In this document: positions 32,462 through 46,094 of the stretch, piece after piece
Layout of the letters: each line of letters opens with the position of its first letter
How positions within the stretch are numbered: position 1 is the stretch's first letter
Assembly: GCA_025331445.1 (NCBI GenBank)
Contig: JAIWNE010000024.1
Location: 248,001 to 312,000, forward strand
DNA from: Blakeslea trispora
Lineage: Eukaryota > Mucoromycota > Mucoromycetes > Mucorales > Choanephoraceae
DNA: 64,000 bases
Direction of reading: 5' to 3'
The notes under the pieces: model-generated
Databases searched by the model: none
What the model was told of the DNA's origin: nothing
The model's input: the letters and a program-made list of their open reading frames with translations, nothing else
Made by a program: the position numbers and the translations under genes

Positions 32462-35400
32462 ATGAGTGGTGGAAACATCAAGGTTGTTGTTCGTTGTCGT
32501 CCTTTGAATTCAAGAGGTAATAGACGAATATGAACATTTTGACCAAGAGACTAATTGAAATATTTTAATCAGAACTTGCTCGTGGAGCATCATGCTTGAT
32601 TCGTATGGAAGGAAACCAAACAATCATCACAAAACCACCAGATCACAAAGGCAATCGAGATACAGAGGATGTAAAAGCATTCACGTTTGACAAATCCTAT
32701 TGGTCAGCCGATAAAAACGACCCAACCTATGCAGATCAAGACTTAGTGTACAATGATTTGGGTGAAGATCTGCTTAATCATGCGTTTGATGGCTATAATT
32801 GCTGCATTTTTGCATGTAAATACAGTATATCCCTTTGCAATAAACCATCTTTTTTTTTGTTCACTCATTGTTATCTTTTCTCTCTCTCTCTTTTTTCTCT
32901 CTCTCTCTCTTTGAATGTGTACATGCTCTACATTAGATGGTCAGACTGGTTCAGGAAAATCATACTCTATGGTAAGCAAAATAAAAAAAAAATGCATGGT
33001 TTGTTATATTAATACAATTTCTAGATGGGTTATGGTGAAGATAAGGGCATTATCCCTAAAACATGTCTGGAGTTATTCAACCGAATTGCAGTCAACACAG
33101 TAGACAATTTAACCTATCGAGTTGAGGTTTCTTATATTGAAATCTACAACGAAAAAGTACGAGATTTACTGAATCCAAAAAACAAAGGCAACCTAAAAGT
33201 GCGTGAACATCCTTCTCTTGGACCTTACGTTGAGGATCTTTCTCGACTTGTGGTAACATCATTTGAGGATATCAATCATCTTATGGACGAAGGCAATAAA
33301 GCTCGTACGGTAGCTGCTACAAACATGAATGAAACGTCTTCTAGATCACATGCAGTCTTCACCGTATTTTTGACACAAAAGCGGATGGATGAAATCACCA
33401 AGTTGGAAACCGAAAAAGTAGCTCGTATAAGGTAAAAAGAAGAAGAAAGCCATCTATTCATAGAGATTGATCTTTATAAAATTATAGTTTAGTCGATCTT
33501 GCCGGTAGTGAAAGAGCCAACAGTACAGGTGCTACAGGTGCTCGGTTAAAAGAAGGTGCAAACATCAACAGATCCTTGACAACACTTGGTAAAGTCATTT
33601 CGGGACTTGCCGATCAATCCATTGCTGAATCAAAAAAGGGGAAGAAACAGAAAGAAGCATTTATTCCATACCGTGATTCTGTCTTGACATGGCTTCTGAA
33701 AGATTCTTTGGGTGGTAATTCAAAGACGGCCATGATTGCAGCCATTTCACCGGCAGACTATGATGAAACCCTCAGTACCCTTCGATATGCGGATCAAGCC
33801 AAGAAGATTCAAAACAAAGCTGTGATCAATGAAGATCCAAACGCAAAGATGATTAGAGAGCTCAAAGAAGAACTGTCGACACTAAGAGATCGATTGCGTG
33901 TGTATGCACCTGAAGTGGTAGAAGAATTGGAAACCACAAGCTCCTATCGCCAACAGAGTATCAGCAGCGATCGTACCGGTTCAAACACGCCAGTACCCAC
34001 ACGATCCATCATCAGAAACGCCAATCAACTCCTTGAATTCGAAGATAGTAAAGGCACAAAGAAAAAAATGACAAAGCAAGAAATTGTAGATCAACTGCAA
34101 AGCTCAGAAAAGCTATTGGCCAACTTGAATGAGACATGGGAAGAAAAGCTGAAACGAACAGAAGAGATCCATCAAGAGCGAGAAAAGACACTAAGAGATT
34201 TGGGTATAACAACAGACAAGAAAAACATGGGCATCTATATGCCAAAGAAAACCCCTTTTATCGTCAATCTCAACGAAGATCCTCTCATGTCCGAATGCTT
34301 AATGTATCAGATCAAGCCAGGAAAAACTCGTGTAGGTCGACAAGAAGGGCAGACTCAATGCGAAATTCGATTAAGTGGAGCTAATATTCACGATGAGCAT
34401 TGTTGGTTTGAATACCATTCAGACGATACAGTCACTCTTCATCCTGGCCACAAAGATGCTATCACCATGGTCAATGGTATTCGAATTGACGAGTCTAGGC
34501 AATTGAAAACTGGCTACCGTATCATCTTGGGTCATCATCATATCTTTCGATTTAATCATCCTGAAGAAGTACGAAAAGAACGCAGCGACTTGCTACGTGT
34601 TACTACCAGTAGTGCATGTACCAATCGCTCCTCAGAAGATGATATCACGTCTGCAGATTTGAATCCCAATGGTTCGCCTGAACTGACAGATTGGAATTTT
34701 GCTCGATTAGAAGCCATGAGAAACCATTATTCGACTGAAGCAGATTTTGCAGGACTCAAAGATGAAGATATAGAGAAACTTTATGATGATATTGGTCGTA
34801 TCAGAAGCTCAAGAAGAACTCGGGTTGATAGTCGCGCTGAATTTTACGATGACGAATCTCTTTCTGGTAGCTATAGAAGACTGTCTGTGGCGAACACAAT
34901 GATTGATGATGGTAGCATTTGTACAGATGCCACAGTGGTAGCCAATCAACATGCTTCGTTGCAAAACGAAAGGATACAAGACAGAATCAAGGATGTGAAA
35001 GAGAAGCACCAGAAGGAACTTGATCTACAGCGAAATTTCTATGAAGCAAAGCTAAATCATATGTCCTCTATGTATACATCATCTCATCAGTTTACCAACA
35101 ACAATTCCATGTGTTATACACCAAAACAAAAAGAACTGGTTCGAAAAGCTTTTCAGCGATGGAAGCGTCTTCACAATGTCACTATGGCCGAAGTGGTTCT
35201 TACGCACGCTGCATTATTGAAAGAAGCCAATATTATCTCTCAAGAGCTTGACAAAAACGTTGTTTATCAATTTACGGTCATTGAAGAGGATTTCTCTAGA
35301 CTTAAATCGCATTGGGAAGAAAACTCTAGTCTGCATCAGTTTGAACAAAATGATGATGATGCAAAAGATGCTACATTGATTACTAGCCCCAAGCCATGTA

Positions 35401-37877
35401 TAGGCGTACATGTTCTTGACCATAAACATGAGTCCATGTATGTTTGGTCGTTAGAGAAACTCAAATCCCGTGTGCACCAAATGCGTAATTTACGCCAGCT
35501 CGCTGATAAACCCCAATACAGAAAACATTTCAACTTGGAGGATCCTTTCTATGAGACCTCTAGCCCCAAGTATTCCTTCATTGGCAGTGCTTCCATCTCT
35601 GTCATCAACTTGGCCAAACACCATCAGGCTTACGAAAGCTGTGTTGAGGTTCTCTGTAGAAAGACAGGCCAAGTAAAAGGCAAGTTGCGTGTGCTTGTAT
35701 CGCCCATTGCTCGTTCAGGAACACATTTGCCGTATCTTACAGAAGAGCCTTTGGACATCAAGGAATCAAGTAGTTCAAAACAACCCATGTCAACAAAGGA
35801 TGATACCATACAGATTGGCCAGCAATTGCTCTTTGAAATACGACTCTTGGAAATTACTGGGCTCAATGAGAATGAGTTTACAGACATCCATGTTCAATAT
35901 CGCCTTTCTTCCTTTGGTGGCATTGCTCCTCATGCCGCAGCTGAAAAGCTATTTGCTACAAATCCTGTGAGCGACTTTGGTAGCAGTGGCATCATCTCGC
36001 TCAACTACAGTCAAACATTATCCATTTCTGTCACTGAGTCGACTAAAAACATCTTACTCAACAAGATGATACCGTTTGAAGTTTTCGGCCTTGCACGGCC
36101 TCGGGCTCTCTTGTCTTATGAGCGATGGGATGATCAACGCGAAAAGCCGCAATTAAGCGAAATGTTGGCAGAGTCAAACTCAAAGACCTTGTTGTCTCCT
36201 CAGCCTCAGAGACCATTGAATATGCGTGACCGACGCTCTAATGACGAACTCTTGTCAGCCGAACGTCATGATGTGCTTGCATGGATTCAAGTGTGTGAGC
36301 TTATGCCTAACGGCGAATATACACCAGTCCAAGTAGTCTGTCAAAATCAAATGGACAAAGGTGCCTTTACTTTGCGACAAGGTCTTCAGCGGCGTATCCG
36401 TCTGACTCTTTCACACACCTCGGGTCGTCAACTCAACTGGACAAAGATATCTAAAGCAACCATAGGTCAAGTTAGATTATTGGATGCGAAAGGTCGAATT
36501 GTCAGCTCACCTGCACATGAAGATGTCATTATTCGCTTACTGTCAAAGCAATCTGTTGAATACAATAGTGATGGCACAAGCATTTTGGTAGCTCAAGGTG
36601 CTTGGGACTCTTCACAACATGATTGTCTTTTCCTCGACAGATTGACCGCTTCTCAAACGCGTGTGCTCCTAAATTTGAAATGGGATATTGAGGTTGAAAA
36701 GTGTTCCAAGCCAATCCAATGCAGCATGGACATTGCTTTGCGCATACAAGGACGAGATGCATCCAGTTTTGGGCTTCGCAAACTACTAGGCTCAAACAGA
36801 TACCTCAATAAATGTAGTGGTCTATTTTTGATTCATCTCAGGCCACCTACAACTAGACGTGTCAGCCAACTCTGGAGACTGAATACAGCTAACCAATACA
36901 TATCTGGTGAAGAGAATATTGGATCATGGAGGCCTCGAGGAGTGTCTTTGGTAAACGATTTCCGACATATTCGAGAACGTATTCTGAGGAAAGAGAATGT
37001 TGCAGCTACACAACAAACATTAATGTTGCATACAGCAAGATCTCAAACGAGCCAAGGATTTATCAACAACACAACTGAACTCAAAGAGAACGCTTTACTA
37101 GGCATTACAAATGAACCTAGTTTTGATTCAAGACAAGCGGATTTACTTCGCAAAGTCATTTCTTTATGGAGTAACCGATGGGGATCTGATAAAGATGTAA
37201 GTGAACCATCATGAATCGGCCTTCTAATTTACATTAATCATGCGTTTTTTTTTTCTAGATTGTGCTCTGTCAAAATCCGCCTATACCCGGCATGCAAGGA
37301 TCTGGACAAACATCTAAAGAAGATTGGAGATCCATCAAACTTGTGTCTGAAGTAAAATTGATCACAGAAGTGTAGGTCTTCTTATTTTCTTTTCTCCTGG
37401 CTTATGAAAATTAGGACTAATTAAGCTGAAAAAAAAATTAGTGACACTGCAACTAAAAAAGGACATTTAATTTATCAGCAAAGCGCTTTGGACGATAAAT
37501 GGATTAAGCGTTGGTTTGTCCTAAAAAAGTAGGTTTTGTCATTAAACTGCAAAATGAGGGGGGGATGACTAATGGATATCCTTCTTTTTTTTGAAAAACA
37601 ACATCAGACCTTATATTTACGTATACGCCAGTCAGTCAGAAACTGAGGAACTGGGAATCATCAACTTATCAAATGTCCGAATCGATCATAACAGAGCAAT
37701 TGAACAGTTGATTAAAGTAAGTAGAGATTGATGTATAAAAAAAAAACGCCATTACTTATTTGTAAATAGCGAAATCATGTATTCTCTCTTTACACAAACA
37801 ATAACGCCTATATGCTGCAAGCTTCCTCAAAATCAGATATGATTGAATGGATCAAGAATATTGAAAAAATCAAATAA
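32462..37877 (+). CDS. UNC104: Kinesin-3 motor protein, Unc104/KIF1A type
   Basis: Nine exons: 32462-32516, 32573-32815, 32937-32971, 33025-33431, 33488-37196, 37259-37371, 37442-37528, 37608-37716, 37770-37877, all in phase. About 1,620 residues: motor domain with P-loop [11 protein letters not shown] (split over two exons), [11 protein letters not shown] and VDLAGSERA; neck coil; FHA domain near 34300-34580 ([20 protein letters not shown]); KIF1B-like and DUF3694-type regions; and a C-terminal PH domain coded by the four last small exons ([27 protein letters not shown]). Fungal Unc104/Kin3 moves early endosomes and other vesicles toward microtubule plus ends, and the PH domain binds phosphoinositides on cargo. 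The very long exon 5 (3.7 kb) is free of stops. Confidence 0.96.
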
Positions 37878-39431
37878 GCACTATGTAAATTTTTATATGC
37901 CTACAGCCTCAATATGAATCCAAACATTTTTATTATTACAGCATCCATATACCCTCGTTTTCCCCCTTCCACATTAGCTTTCTTTACTCATTTTTTTTTC
38001 TCTCTCTCTTTAGAAACATCACTCAACTGTCAGAAACACTCTTTTATTTTACCCTTCATTTTAATTTACCGCCATTCCCATCATTTTGTGTAACCTAACA
38101 ACTATTGTAAAACAAATTTTGTGCATGAATAAAACTACAATTTAGACCTAAAACATATGGTTCGTATTACAAATGAAAGAAAAAGAAAAGTCCTATCGTA
38201 CCAACTAGATGTGATGTATAGCTATAAATTCAAAGAATTGAGCTATATTTGTGAAAATAAAACATGTGTGTGTGTGTGTTTTTGAAAAAAAAAAAAAGAA
38301 AGCCAAACATTTTCACATGTCAGACGGCTTATCTGCATGTTTGGAAGCTATGCTCAAACTGGCAACACAAAAAAAAAACGACAAAAGAAAAAAGTATGAT
38401 TGCGAACTACTCTAGTCGTGATGTTATTCTCAGATGAATTGAGACCATATAAATACCTGCACCCACTCAGTTGCATCTCTCTAAGCCCAAAACTCTTACT
38501 GCTTCTTTCGATCTTAAGGTTGTTGAGCTATTCACCAAAGGCGAGTAACTTATGACAACCCTCTATCTTTTATTCTTCAAGTGTATAAGTGGCTAATAAA
38601 GTGAGAATATGTTGCCTTCGACTGATGAAAGGATTCTAATGTACACAAAAAAAAGGAGGGTCTTCAGATTACCTGTTTACCCCAAGGATAGAAACTTTGT
38701 CTAACTGTGAAAAAAAAACAAATGAGTTCAACTGTTGCCCTTATGGGGGTTAGTGGCAATTTGTGTAACAACCATATGCCTCAATGCCTTAGGTAATTTG
38801 TTCAAGGCCATCGTTCAAACGTTTATCGTTTATAGAGGGGAATGTCTTATTTTTCTTACTTTACGTGTATATCAATTGTTCTTTTTTTTTGTCTGTATCA
38901 AATAAAATTATTTAGCCTCATCCCATCATTTTTCTTTCCTCGCCCTTTGAAGATGGGCTACCTTCAAACTCTGCATGTCTTTTTTTTTAATGATCCATAA
39001 TCAAAACACGCTTCTAATTTATCGTATCATCCTCGAGGAATCAATTGTGATGTTTAATAACTTGTTTATGTTTAGCTTCTCTACCAAAAGGCTCTGTGAT
39101 GATTCTAAGGGTTGTAATAAAAGTCTCAAAGATCTAATGATGGCTGCTTCTTGGCGCTTTATTCTTAAACAATTACTTTAGAAAGCTACCTTATTCCACT
39201 ATGTTTGTGTGTCCTTGACCAATGAAAAAGTTAATTTTAGAGTGTGAGAGATGCACATGGGTTGAATGCATACCAAAATATGGAGTGGGAAATCATTAAC
39301 AGAAGCACCTGACTCAATTGAACCTTATACATTCGCAGCCGTAATTCTTTTTAAAAAAAAACGCACCAGTTTTCTTCTCTCTTTTCTTCTCTCTTTATAC
39401 ATTTCTTATATTATCCAAAGAAATTTCACTC
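37878..39431. other. Intergenic; isolated TATA-like box
   Basis: About 1.55 kb. A (TG)n run lies near 38266. A TATAAATA box at 38448-38455 is followed by a C-rich, pyrimidine-rich stretch that resembles a transcription start, yet no ORF of size follows until 39432; it could start an unseen non-coding transcript or a long leader. Nothing else recognised. Confidence 0.4.
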
Positions 39432-41476
39432 ATGTCCCTCCAAAACCAAATCATCGTTGTAGGTGGTGGTCTTTCTGGCCTTTCAGCTGCTCACACTGTA
39501 TATGAACAAGGCGGAAATGTCCTTTTACTTGACAAAAACCCTTACTTTGGGTAAGTCCATATAATCTATGTCTTCAGATAAATTGACGATGATTGATTTC
39601 TTGTAGAGGCAACTCCACAAAGGCTACTTCAGGTATCAATGGTGCATTGACGCGTACTCAGGTTGCTTTAAACATTCAAGACTCTGTTGAACAGTTCTTT
39701 CAAGATACCCTTAAATCTGCACGTGATTTGGCACGTCCTGATCTTATTCGTGTCTTGACAGGCCGTTCTGCTAGTGCTGTCGAGTGGCTTCAAGATAAAT
39801 TCGAATTGGACCTGTCTCTTGTCTCTCGTTTAGGTGGTCACTCTTTCCCACGTACCCATCGTGGTAAAGAACAATTCCCTGGTATGACCATCACCTATGC
39901 CTTGATGGAAGGTCTTGAGGACCTTGCCAAGTCTCAACCAAATCGAGCCAAGATTGTCAAGAAAGCCAAGGTCACTAACTTGATCAAGGATGCTGAAGGC
40001 AATGTGATTGGTGTAGAGTATGTTTTGGTTGGCAAGGATGCTACAGGAGAAGTTCTCAGAGAATATGGTCCTGTCATTCTTGCTACAGGTGGCTATGCTG
40101 CTGATTTCACTGATAATGACTCCTTGTTGAAGAAGCACCGTCCTGAACTCTACAACCTCTCTACTACCAATGGTGATCATTGTACCGGTGATGGTATCAA
40201 GATGGCTGCTGCTATTGGTGCTAGCACGATTGATCTTGAGAAAGTTCAAGTTCACCCTACTGGTCTTGTTGACCCTAAGGAGCCTGATGCTAAGGTCAAG
40301 TTCTTGGCTGCCGAAGCCTTACGTGGTTGTGGTGGTATTTTGCTTGATGCAGATGGCAAGCGTTTCTGTGATGAGCTTGGTCATCGTGATTATGTTACAG
40401 GCATGATGAACAAAAACAAGTTCCCTATTCGTCTTATCCTAAACACAGCTGCCTCAAAGGAAATTGAATGGCATTGTCGTCACTATGCTGGCCGTGGTCT
40501 CATGAAGCGCTTTGATAGTGGTGAAGCTTTGGCTAAGGAAATGGGAATTAACCCCAAGCAACTTGAAGAAACATTTGAGACTTACAACAAGATTGCTGAA
40601 GGTAAAGAAAAAGATCCTTGGGGCAAGCGTTTCTTCCACAATGTTCCTATCAAGATGTCAGACTACTTTTATGTAGCGTTGATGCAACCAGTTCTTCACT
40701 ACACTATGGTAAATAACAAATCAAGCACTTGCATTTTCCCCTTTCATAAGAAACATACTTATTTTTTATTGTGTCACTATTAGGGTGGTGTTGAAATCAC
40801 TCCTGATGCTGAGATAAAGGCAACTGATGGAAAGGCCATCCCTGGTTTGTTTGCTACTGGAGAAATGTGTGGTGGTGTTCATGGTGCCAACCGTCTTGGT
40901 GGTTCATCTTTATTGGGATGCGTTGTGTTTGGTCGTGTTGCCGGTCAGTCAGCCACTAAGCACCTTTTCTCCCAATTGGTCAACAAGACACAAATGGCTC
41001 AGCAACGATTGGGTGCTATCGGTCAACACTTGAATGGAGGTGTTGGCATCAACATCGTTTTCAATCCTGCTCAACCTAATGTTATCAGTATGGATATTTC
41101 TTTGCCCCAAGGAGGTGCAGATGGTCAACAAGTAGGTCCTTCAACCAACGCCCTTCCCAGTAGTTCTACCTCTCCTTCTGCTGTTGTGAAGCCTACAACA
41201 CAAGACGAAATCAAACAATCTGAAGAACCCAAGAAGAAGATGGGGGAATACACATTAGAAGACGTTGCCAAGCATAACAAGCCTGAGGATTGTTGGGTAG
41301 TGGTCAATGGCCAAGTCCTGGATGTGACTGATTTCCTTCCTGATCATCCTGGAGGTAAGAAGGCTATTCTTATTTATGCTGGTCGTGATGCCACCGAAGA
41401 ATTCAACATGCTTCACAAGCCTGATGTTGTTGAAAAATATGCTCCTAGTGCCATTATTGGAACTCTCAAGAAATAA
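39432..41476 (+). CDS. OSM1: Soluble fumarate reductase fused to cytochrome b5
   Basis: Three exons (39432-39550, 39607-40708, 40784-41476), 637 residues. The N-terminus is an FAD-binding Rossmann motif ([15 protein letters not shown]), followed by [13 protein letters not shown] and other signatures of the flavoprotein fumarate reductase/succinate dehydrogenase family ([29 protein letters not shown]). This is the Osm1/Frd1 group, which reduces fumarate to succinate and reoxidises FADH2. After a Ser/Pro/Thr linker (about 545-572) comes a full cytochrome b5 domain with the haem-binding HPGG and a second His (MLHKPD). The ATG lies directly before the Rossmann motif, so there is no targeting peptide and a cytosolic location is likely. 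Confidence 0.93.
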
Positions 41477-42593
41477 TTGTTTTCTTTTGTTTGTCCAGCA
41501 TTATTTATTATTACTCAAGCTCTTTGAATTCTATGAACAACGCTCTTTTTCTTTTATACACAAATAAACTTGACATCATTCTTCTAGCGTTATTTTTGAA
41601 AGAGTTAGTATTTAATTTATCTATTGGATGCTTCCTGATTGATTGCAACTAGTATTATTTATTCCCGCATTTAGTTGTAAGACAAAAATTTGCAGGGGAA
41701 AAAAAATAATATATTTTACAAGCTAATGACAAAATTCTTTCTCCACGCTTTAATTTCAAGCACCAGGCTTGCTCGTTTTTTTCATCATCTGTCTTCTAAA
41801 TCACAGCAACTGCATTTCAAATTTTGCTAAAGAATGTGATCATCCTTCTGAATGCTTTTATTCCATGCCTTCTTCGTAATTTGCCTTTTTTTTTTGTTCA
41901 ATACAGATAGACAGAAACGGAGTAGTATTATGGATAAGTTATTCATTTGCTTTGAAAGCTTACTTTAGGTTATTCACCTCCTTAAAAAAAATTAGGCGAA
42001 TGGAAGAACTCAGCTGTACCTTTTTTTCAAAAAGACGAGCATCTTACAATCTAAACCTCCATTGCGGTAATAAAATTAGCACCTCCGCTGCGCTTTGGTT
42101 AATTTTCTTTACCTTCATTATGGTTCAGGACGCTTCGCTTTGCAACATGCTCGTGCTGCCGCAGGCCAACTAATTCGATGAGAGGATCAATGTGGGGGCA
42201 CCACCCATATTTTTTTTGAACCTTCGCTATGGTATAAAATAACCCCTTCGCTACGCTTCGTGTATTTTAAACCGTCGCTTTGGTAAAAAAAACATGTGTC
42301 CCGGGGCAGTGAAAAAGACTTGAGCTTATCCTAATAATTGGTTCATAACTAAGTCAGATGGAATCAAATATGAGTGAGTCTTTTAAAAGCAACAATCCAT
42401 GCTTGCTTTCAAAAATAAAAATTCACCTATTGTATTTTTCTCTTATTTGCTGAAAAATACAATAGATTTATTCGGTGTGACTGTACAATTGTTGAGTGCC
42501 ACTTTTTGGAGCTTTTGACTCTGTATACGTGCAGCAAATAAAACTCGTTTAAAAAAAGAAATTGTAAGAGATGTCTTTTTCGTAGAGGTACTT
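41477..42593. other. Intergenic, repeat-rich start of the transposon block
   Basis: AT-rich DNA after the fumarate reductase gene. It contains the TCGCT-type repeats listed separately. A short ORF at 41952-42173 overlaps those repeats and is unlikely to be a gene. Confidence 0.5.
42060..42300. repeat. Dispersed short repeats around CTTCGCTWTGGT
   Basis: Several imperfect copies of a short motif such as CCTTCGCTATGGTATAAAA, CCGTCGCTTTGGTAAAAA and CCGCTGCGCTTTGGTTAA, separated by 25-90 bp. They are more GC-rich than the surroundings. Confidence 0.5.
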
Positions 42594-42973
42594 GCTTCCC
42601 TTATTCGTTTTTTCTCGATCTGCTTTTGCATCAGCTTGCCAGGACGTACGGGCCTGTAGTGACCTGCTCTGCTTCTGCATATCTCTTTTGTTTCTATATA
42701 CGCGCATCAGCTTGCCAGGACGTACGGGCCTGTAGTGACCTGCTCTGCGTGTGTATATCTTTTTTGTTTCTATATACGCGCATCAGCTTTCTAGGACGCA
42801 AGGGCCTGTAGCGACCTGCTCTGCTTCCCTTATTCGTTTTTTCTCGATCTGCTTTTGCATCAGCTTGCCAGGACGTACGGGCCTGTAGTGACCTGCTCTG
42901 CTTCTGCATATCTCTTTTGTTTCTATATACGCGCATCAGCTTGCCAGGACGTACGGGCCTGTAGTGACCTGCT
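42594..42973. repeat. Tandem array, 76-bp unit, 229-bp higher-order period
   Basis: The core GCATCAGCTTGCCAGGACGT recurs at 42628, 42704, 42857 and 42933, with a diverged copy at 42780, so spacing is 76, 76, 77 and 76 bp. The leader GCTTCCCTTATTCG occurs at 42594 and again at 42823, a distance of 229 bp, i.e. three units. Two higher-order copies are therefore present, the second incomplete. Confidence 0.9.
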
Positions 42974-43639
42974 ATTGTCAGCCCTATTTATTTTCCCTCG
43001 TATTTAGATTATCTGCATTTAGTAGTTTAAGCTATGATGGCAATACAGCAATGTATTTGGAGTGAATAAGAACCCTATGTTAAAGCTCTGTAAGTCTTTT
43101 TCCCTCGTTTTCAGTCTACTATATGGAGATACATGATGATGCAATCAAGCTCTTTTTGACCGATTGATGGGAGGATATTGTGCAATACGATGCAAGGAAC
43201 ACTGCTGAATTTAGCATCTAGGTTGAATGACAATAGAAATAAAGGAGTAGATGAAAAGAAAGTACTTTTATTGGCACAGCAGCACACTTGTATTTTTATC
43301 AATCCAATGCAAAGTCAATTGATCACTATGATTTGGATTTCCGAGGAGAACACAAGTTTTACAACGAAGACCCACAAAACCCCAATGAGTTACACCTAGA
43401 AACTTCAAAATTGAAAGACACACTCTTTGGACTTATTAAATTGATACACATTTGGGGGTTTCAGTTCCTTTTTTTGTATTATGAGTATATTTGTCCATAT
43501 GCAATAAAATAAAAAGTCATATGTCACAGTGAGAGGTGAACTTGGGAGTTAAAAGCTAATCAGGTGCTAAAGTTATTTTTCTATTTAAGTTTAGGCACTT
43601 TTAAGAGTGCAATATCTAAAGTGAACGGAACTTGATCAA
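42974..43639. other. Intergenic with overlapping short ORFs
   Basis: Open stretches at 43178-43399 and 43288-43512 overlap in different frames. They may be the debris of an element but match nothing I recognise. Confidence 0.35.
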
Positions 43640-45463
43640 TGACGCTGGTTCAATGGCATCGCCAGATAGCTAGGGCTGTGGATACACAGAGCGAAAAGAG
43701 CTTACTTGAGGAGACACAGTCAACTGTGCCGAGATTGAGGAGGATCCGAATGACGTCTGATGATTGGAAGTGGATGTACGGAGCAAGAAGAGAGAGTACT
43801 TCAAACTATACCTTCCATTTCATCGGGCACTCAACCAGCAGGTGATCGGGTGATTCCCTTGGGTCACGGCAAAAATAGCAGAAGGCTGGAGAGTCTGGAC
43901 GGAAGTGAGATAATGCTCTTTGGTGTAGTAATTTACCATGTAGAACGCGGTATCAAAAGGTACGCGAGTCTGGTCGAATGGATAACTTCCAAAAACCACG
44001 CCACTGATGGTCAGCTAAATCAGAAGGAGGACTGGGTAGTAGGGCATTAGAGCGAGTTGTCGTAGCTCGATGGTTTAGATATAGCCTGCAGCAAAGGACG
44101 AGAGTCGGTGTAGAAAGGGGAACTCGTCAAAAACTCCAGGGGAATCAGTTAGGCATGTGGGAATACGAATAAAACGCTAGGAGAAATGGAGAGAGTGGTG
44201 TACCATCAGGTCTTTACACAACACAGCCGAGAGACGAGGAAAGGGAGGGGCTGTCCTGACAGTTGAGAGGCCGCTAGCAGAGACGGAGGGGGTCGTAAAG
44301 GAAGAAGTGCCCGACAAGCGGTGGAGAAGATCGATTCTTGCCCAGTCGATGTTCACTGGACATATTATCAAATGGCATGAACAGAGGAAGGCTGAGCAGG
44401 GTCTGTGGGGAACCGAATGTGGCACTTAGATTAACCTGGCAGAAAATGAGGCTGCGAGTCTGAAACAAAGGATGCATGATGAAACCATATTCCATCGAAG
44501 CAGGTGGGCGCAAAGCTGGGAAACAACAGGACAGTAAGGACGGAGATCCTATGCAATAGTGTTGGCGGATGGTATGTTGTAGATAGGCTTGGCAGATGGA
44601 AGATGAATCCGATGTTGTCAAGGCTAGTTTGGGCCACCGTGAGATTAGACAATGCTGTTGAACTTGAGGATCAAGAAGGCCAAGGCCTCCTTCTGACCGA
44701 GGTTTACAGAAATGGGCATATTTAAATCCCGGCTTAATTCCACGGTTTACAAACTGGCAAACAACCAAACGCAGACGGCGAAAGAATAATTGAGGGAAAG
44801 CAACCACTCGTAGCGTATGCCACAACTTGGTTAGAACGATCGAGTTGGCAATGGCCACCCGACTTCTTATGGAAAGATTGTGTTGCGCGCAAATTTTGCA
44901 TACGCTTTGTACTGTATTCAAGAGTTGTTCTTCCACCCATTGGCGTTGGTTAATGGAGCTTATAACCGGGAATCCCAGGCAGCGAAGTGCGGTGCTAGAG
45001 ATTCGGTCATGCCATAAAGCGATCAAGTGATGAGAGAGGATGTGTTGGAACTTGTTTGCTGGAGTTCCGCTGAAAGAGATGGCTTCCATCTTATCGATTT
45101 GACCTTTGCATTGGACATTCGGCCATATTTATCCAGGTGCAGGTTCAAACGAGAAAAATCCGTGGCGGATAACAGAAGAACACAGATGTCATCAACATAT
45201 ACTAGGGGTTTAATCGGAGGAGGAGGTTCAAGAGTCGATGATATGGGGCCGCCAAAGGCAAAGCCTTTCATTTGGCTATCTTGCAGAATATGCCGGAGTA
45301 GAGGTTCAAGGGCGATACTGAAAAGGAGCGGAGAAAGAGTATCCTCCTGCTGAAGGCCTCTTGATTGGCTCACTGCGTTGGAGAACCATCCGCTGACATT
45401 GATCTTCACCCGGTTTCCAAAGAAGAGGTGATGTATTACACAAAATACCCAAAAAAGGAGCAA
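43640..45463 (-). mobile_element. 5'-truncated LINE (non-LTR retrotransposon) remnant
   Basis: Read on the minus strand, 45463-45090 encodes the palm of a reverse transcriptase with LSPLLFSIALEPLLR and the catalytic YVDD. The frame then shifts by one missing base near 45090-45105 and continues as the connection region to about 44430 (CKPRSEGGLGLLD is a typical LINE motif). More frameshifts follow. Near 43850 a CYFC...H...C zinc knuckle (HLLVECPMKW) marks the end of ORF2. The fingers and the endonuclease are absent, as in 5'-truncated copies. Confidence 0.8.
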
Positions 45464-46094
45464 GAGAGAAAGTACAGTTAGAATCTATATATACTGAAAG
45501 ATGGGAGAAAAATCAGAGAGGGATCTTTACACTATGAATAAAATTTCAGTGAATTTCCAGTGAACACCGTGAAAAAGGAACGTTTATATTTCCTGGTAAC
45601 TTAAGCAATTAAATCACCGATTTGAGGTTTACTTGTTGTCGGTTTAGTTTTGAGTATGAAAGGTATTTAAAGACTTTTTCTAAGAAATGATGAAGTTGAG
45701 TAAGTATTTAGAGAAGCAAATTTAATAATATTAAAATTTAAAACTTTATTGTTTTTGAGTGTTCATTTTAGTGAGATTGTTGTATTTATCCATATATGCT
45801 TGTAAAGCATTTAGAGAATTTTGGAGGTTGCTTTTTAGAAGTTTTGCTTCTTCAAGTGTGGTGGAATTGTTTATTTGTAATAGGTCATTTCAACTGTGAT
45901 ACAAAGTAGTAATAATACTACTAGTTTGTGCAAGTTCATATTCAATTTGCGATGTTTTTTCAGCATCACCAGAATTGATTAAATCAATAATGGATGCATT
46001 ATTAGAAAAGAGGTTAGTTTCAGCAGAAGTTGAGCTCAAGTGAGGAACATGAAACTTCAATAAGTGTATGTGTTTACACAGTCTCTAATCTTTT
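45464..46094. other. AT-rich spacer between transposon remnants
   Basis: No ORF over 60 codons and no repeat recognised. It could belong to the end of either neighbouring element. Confidence 0.4.

Noticed and set aside
42594..42973. CRISPR-like array
   Set aside because: Units are contiguous 76-bp repeats without unique spacers, and the genome is eukaryotic.
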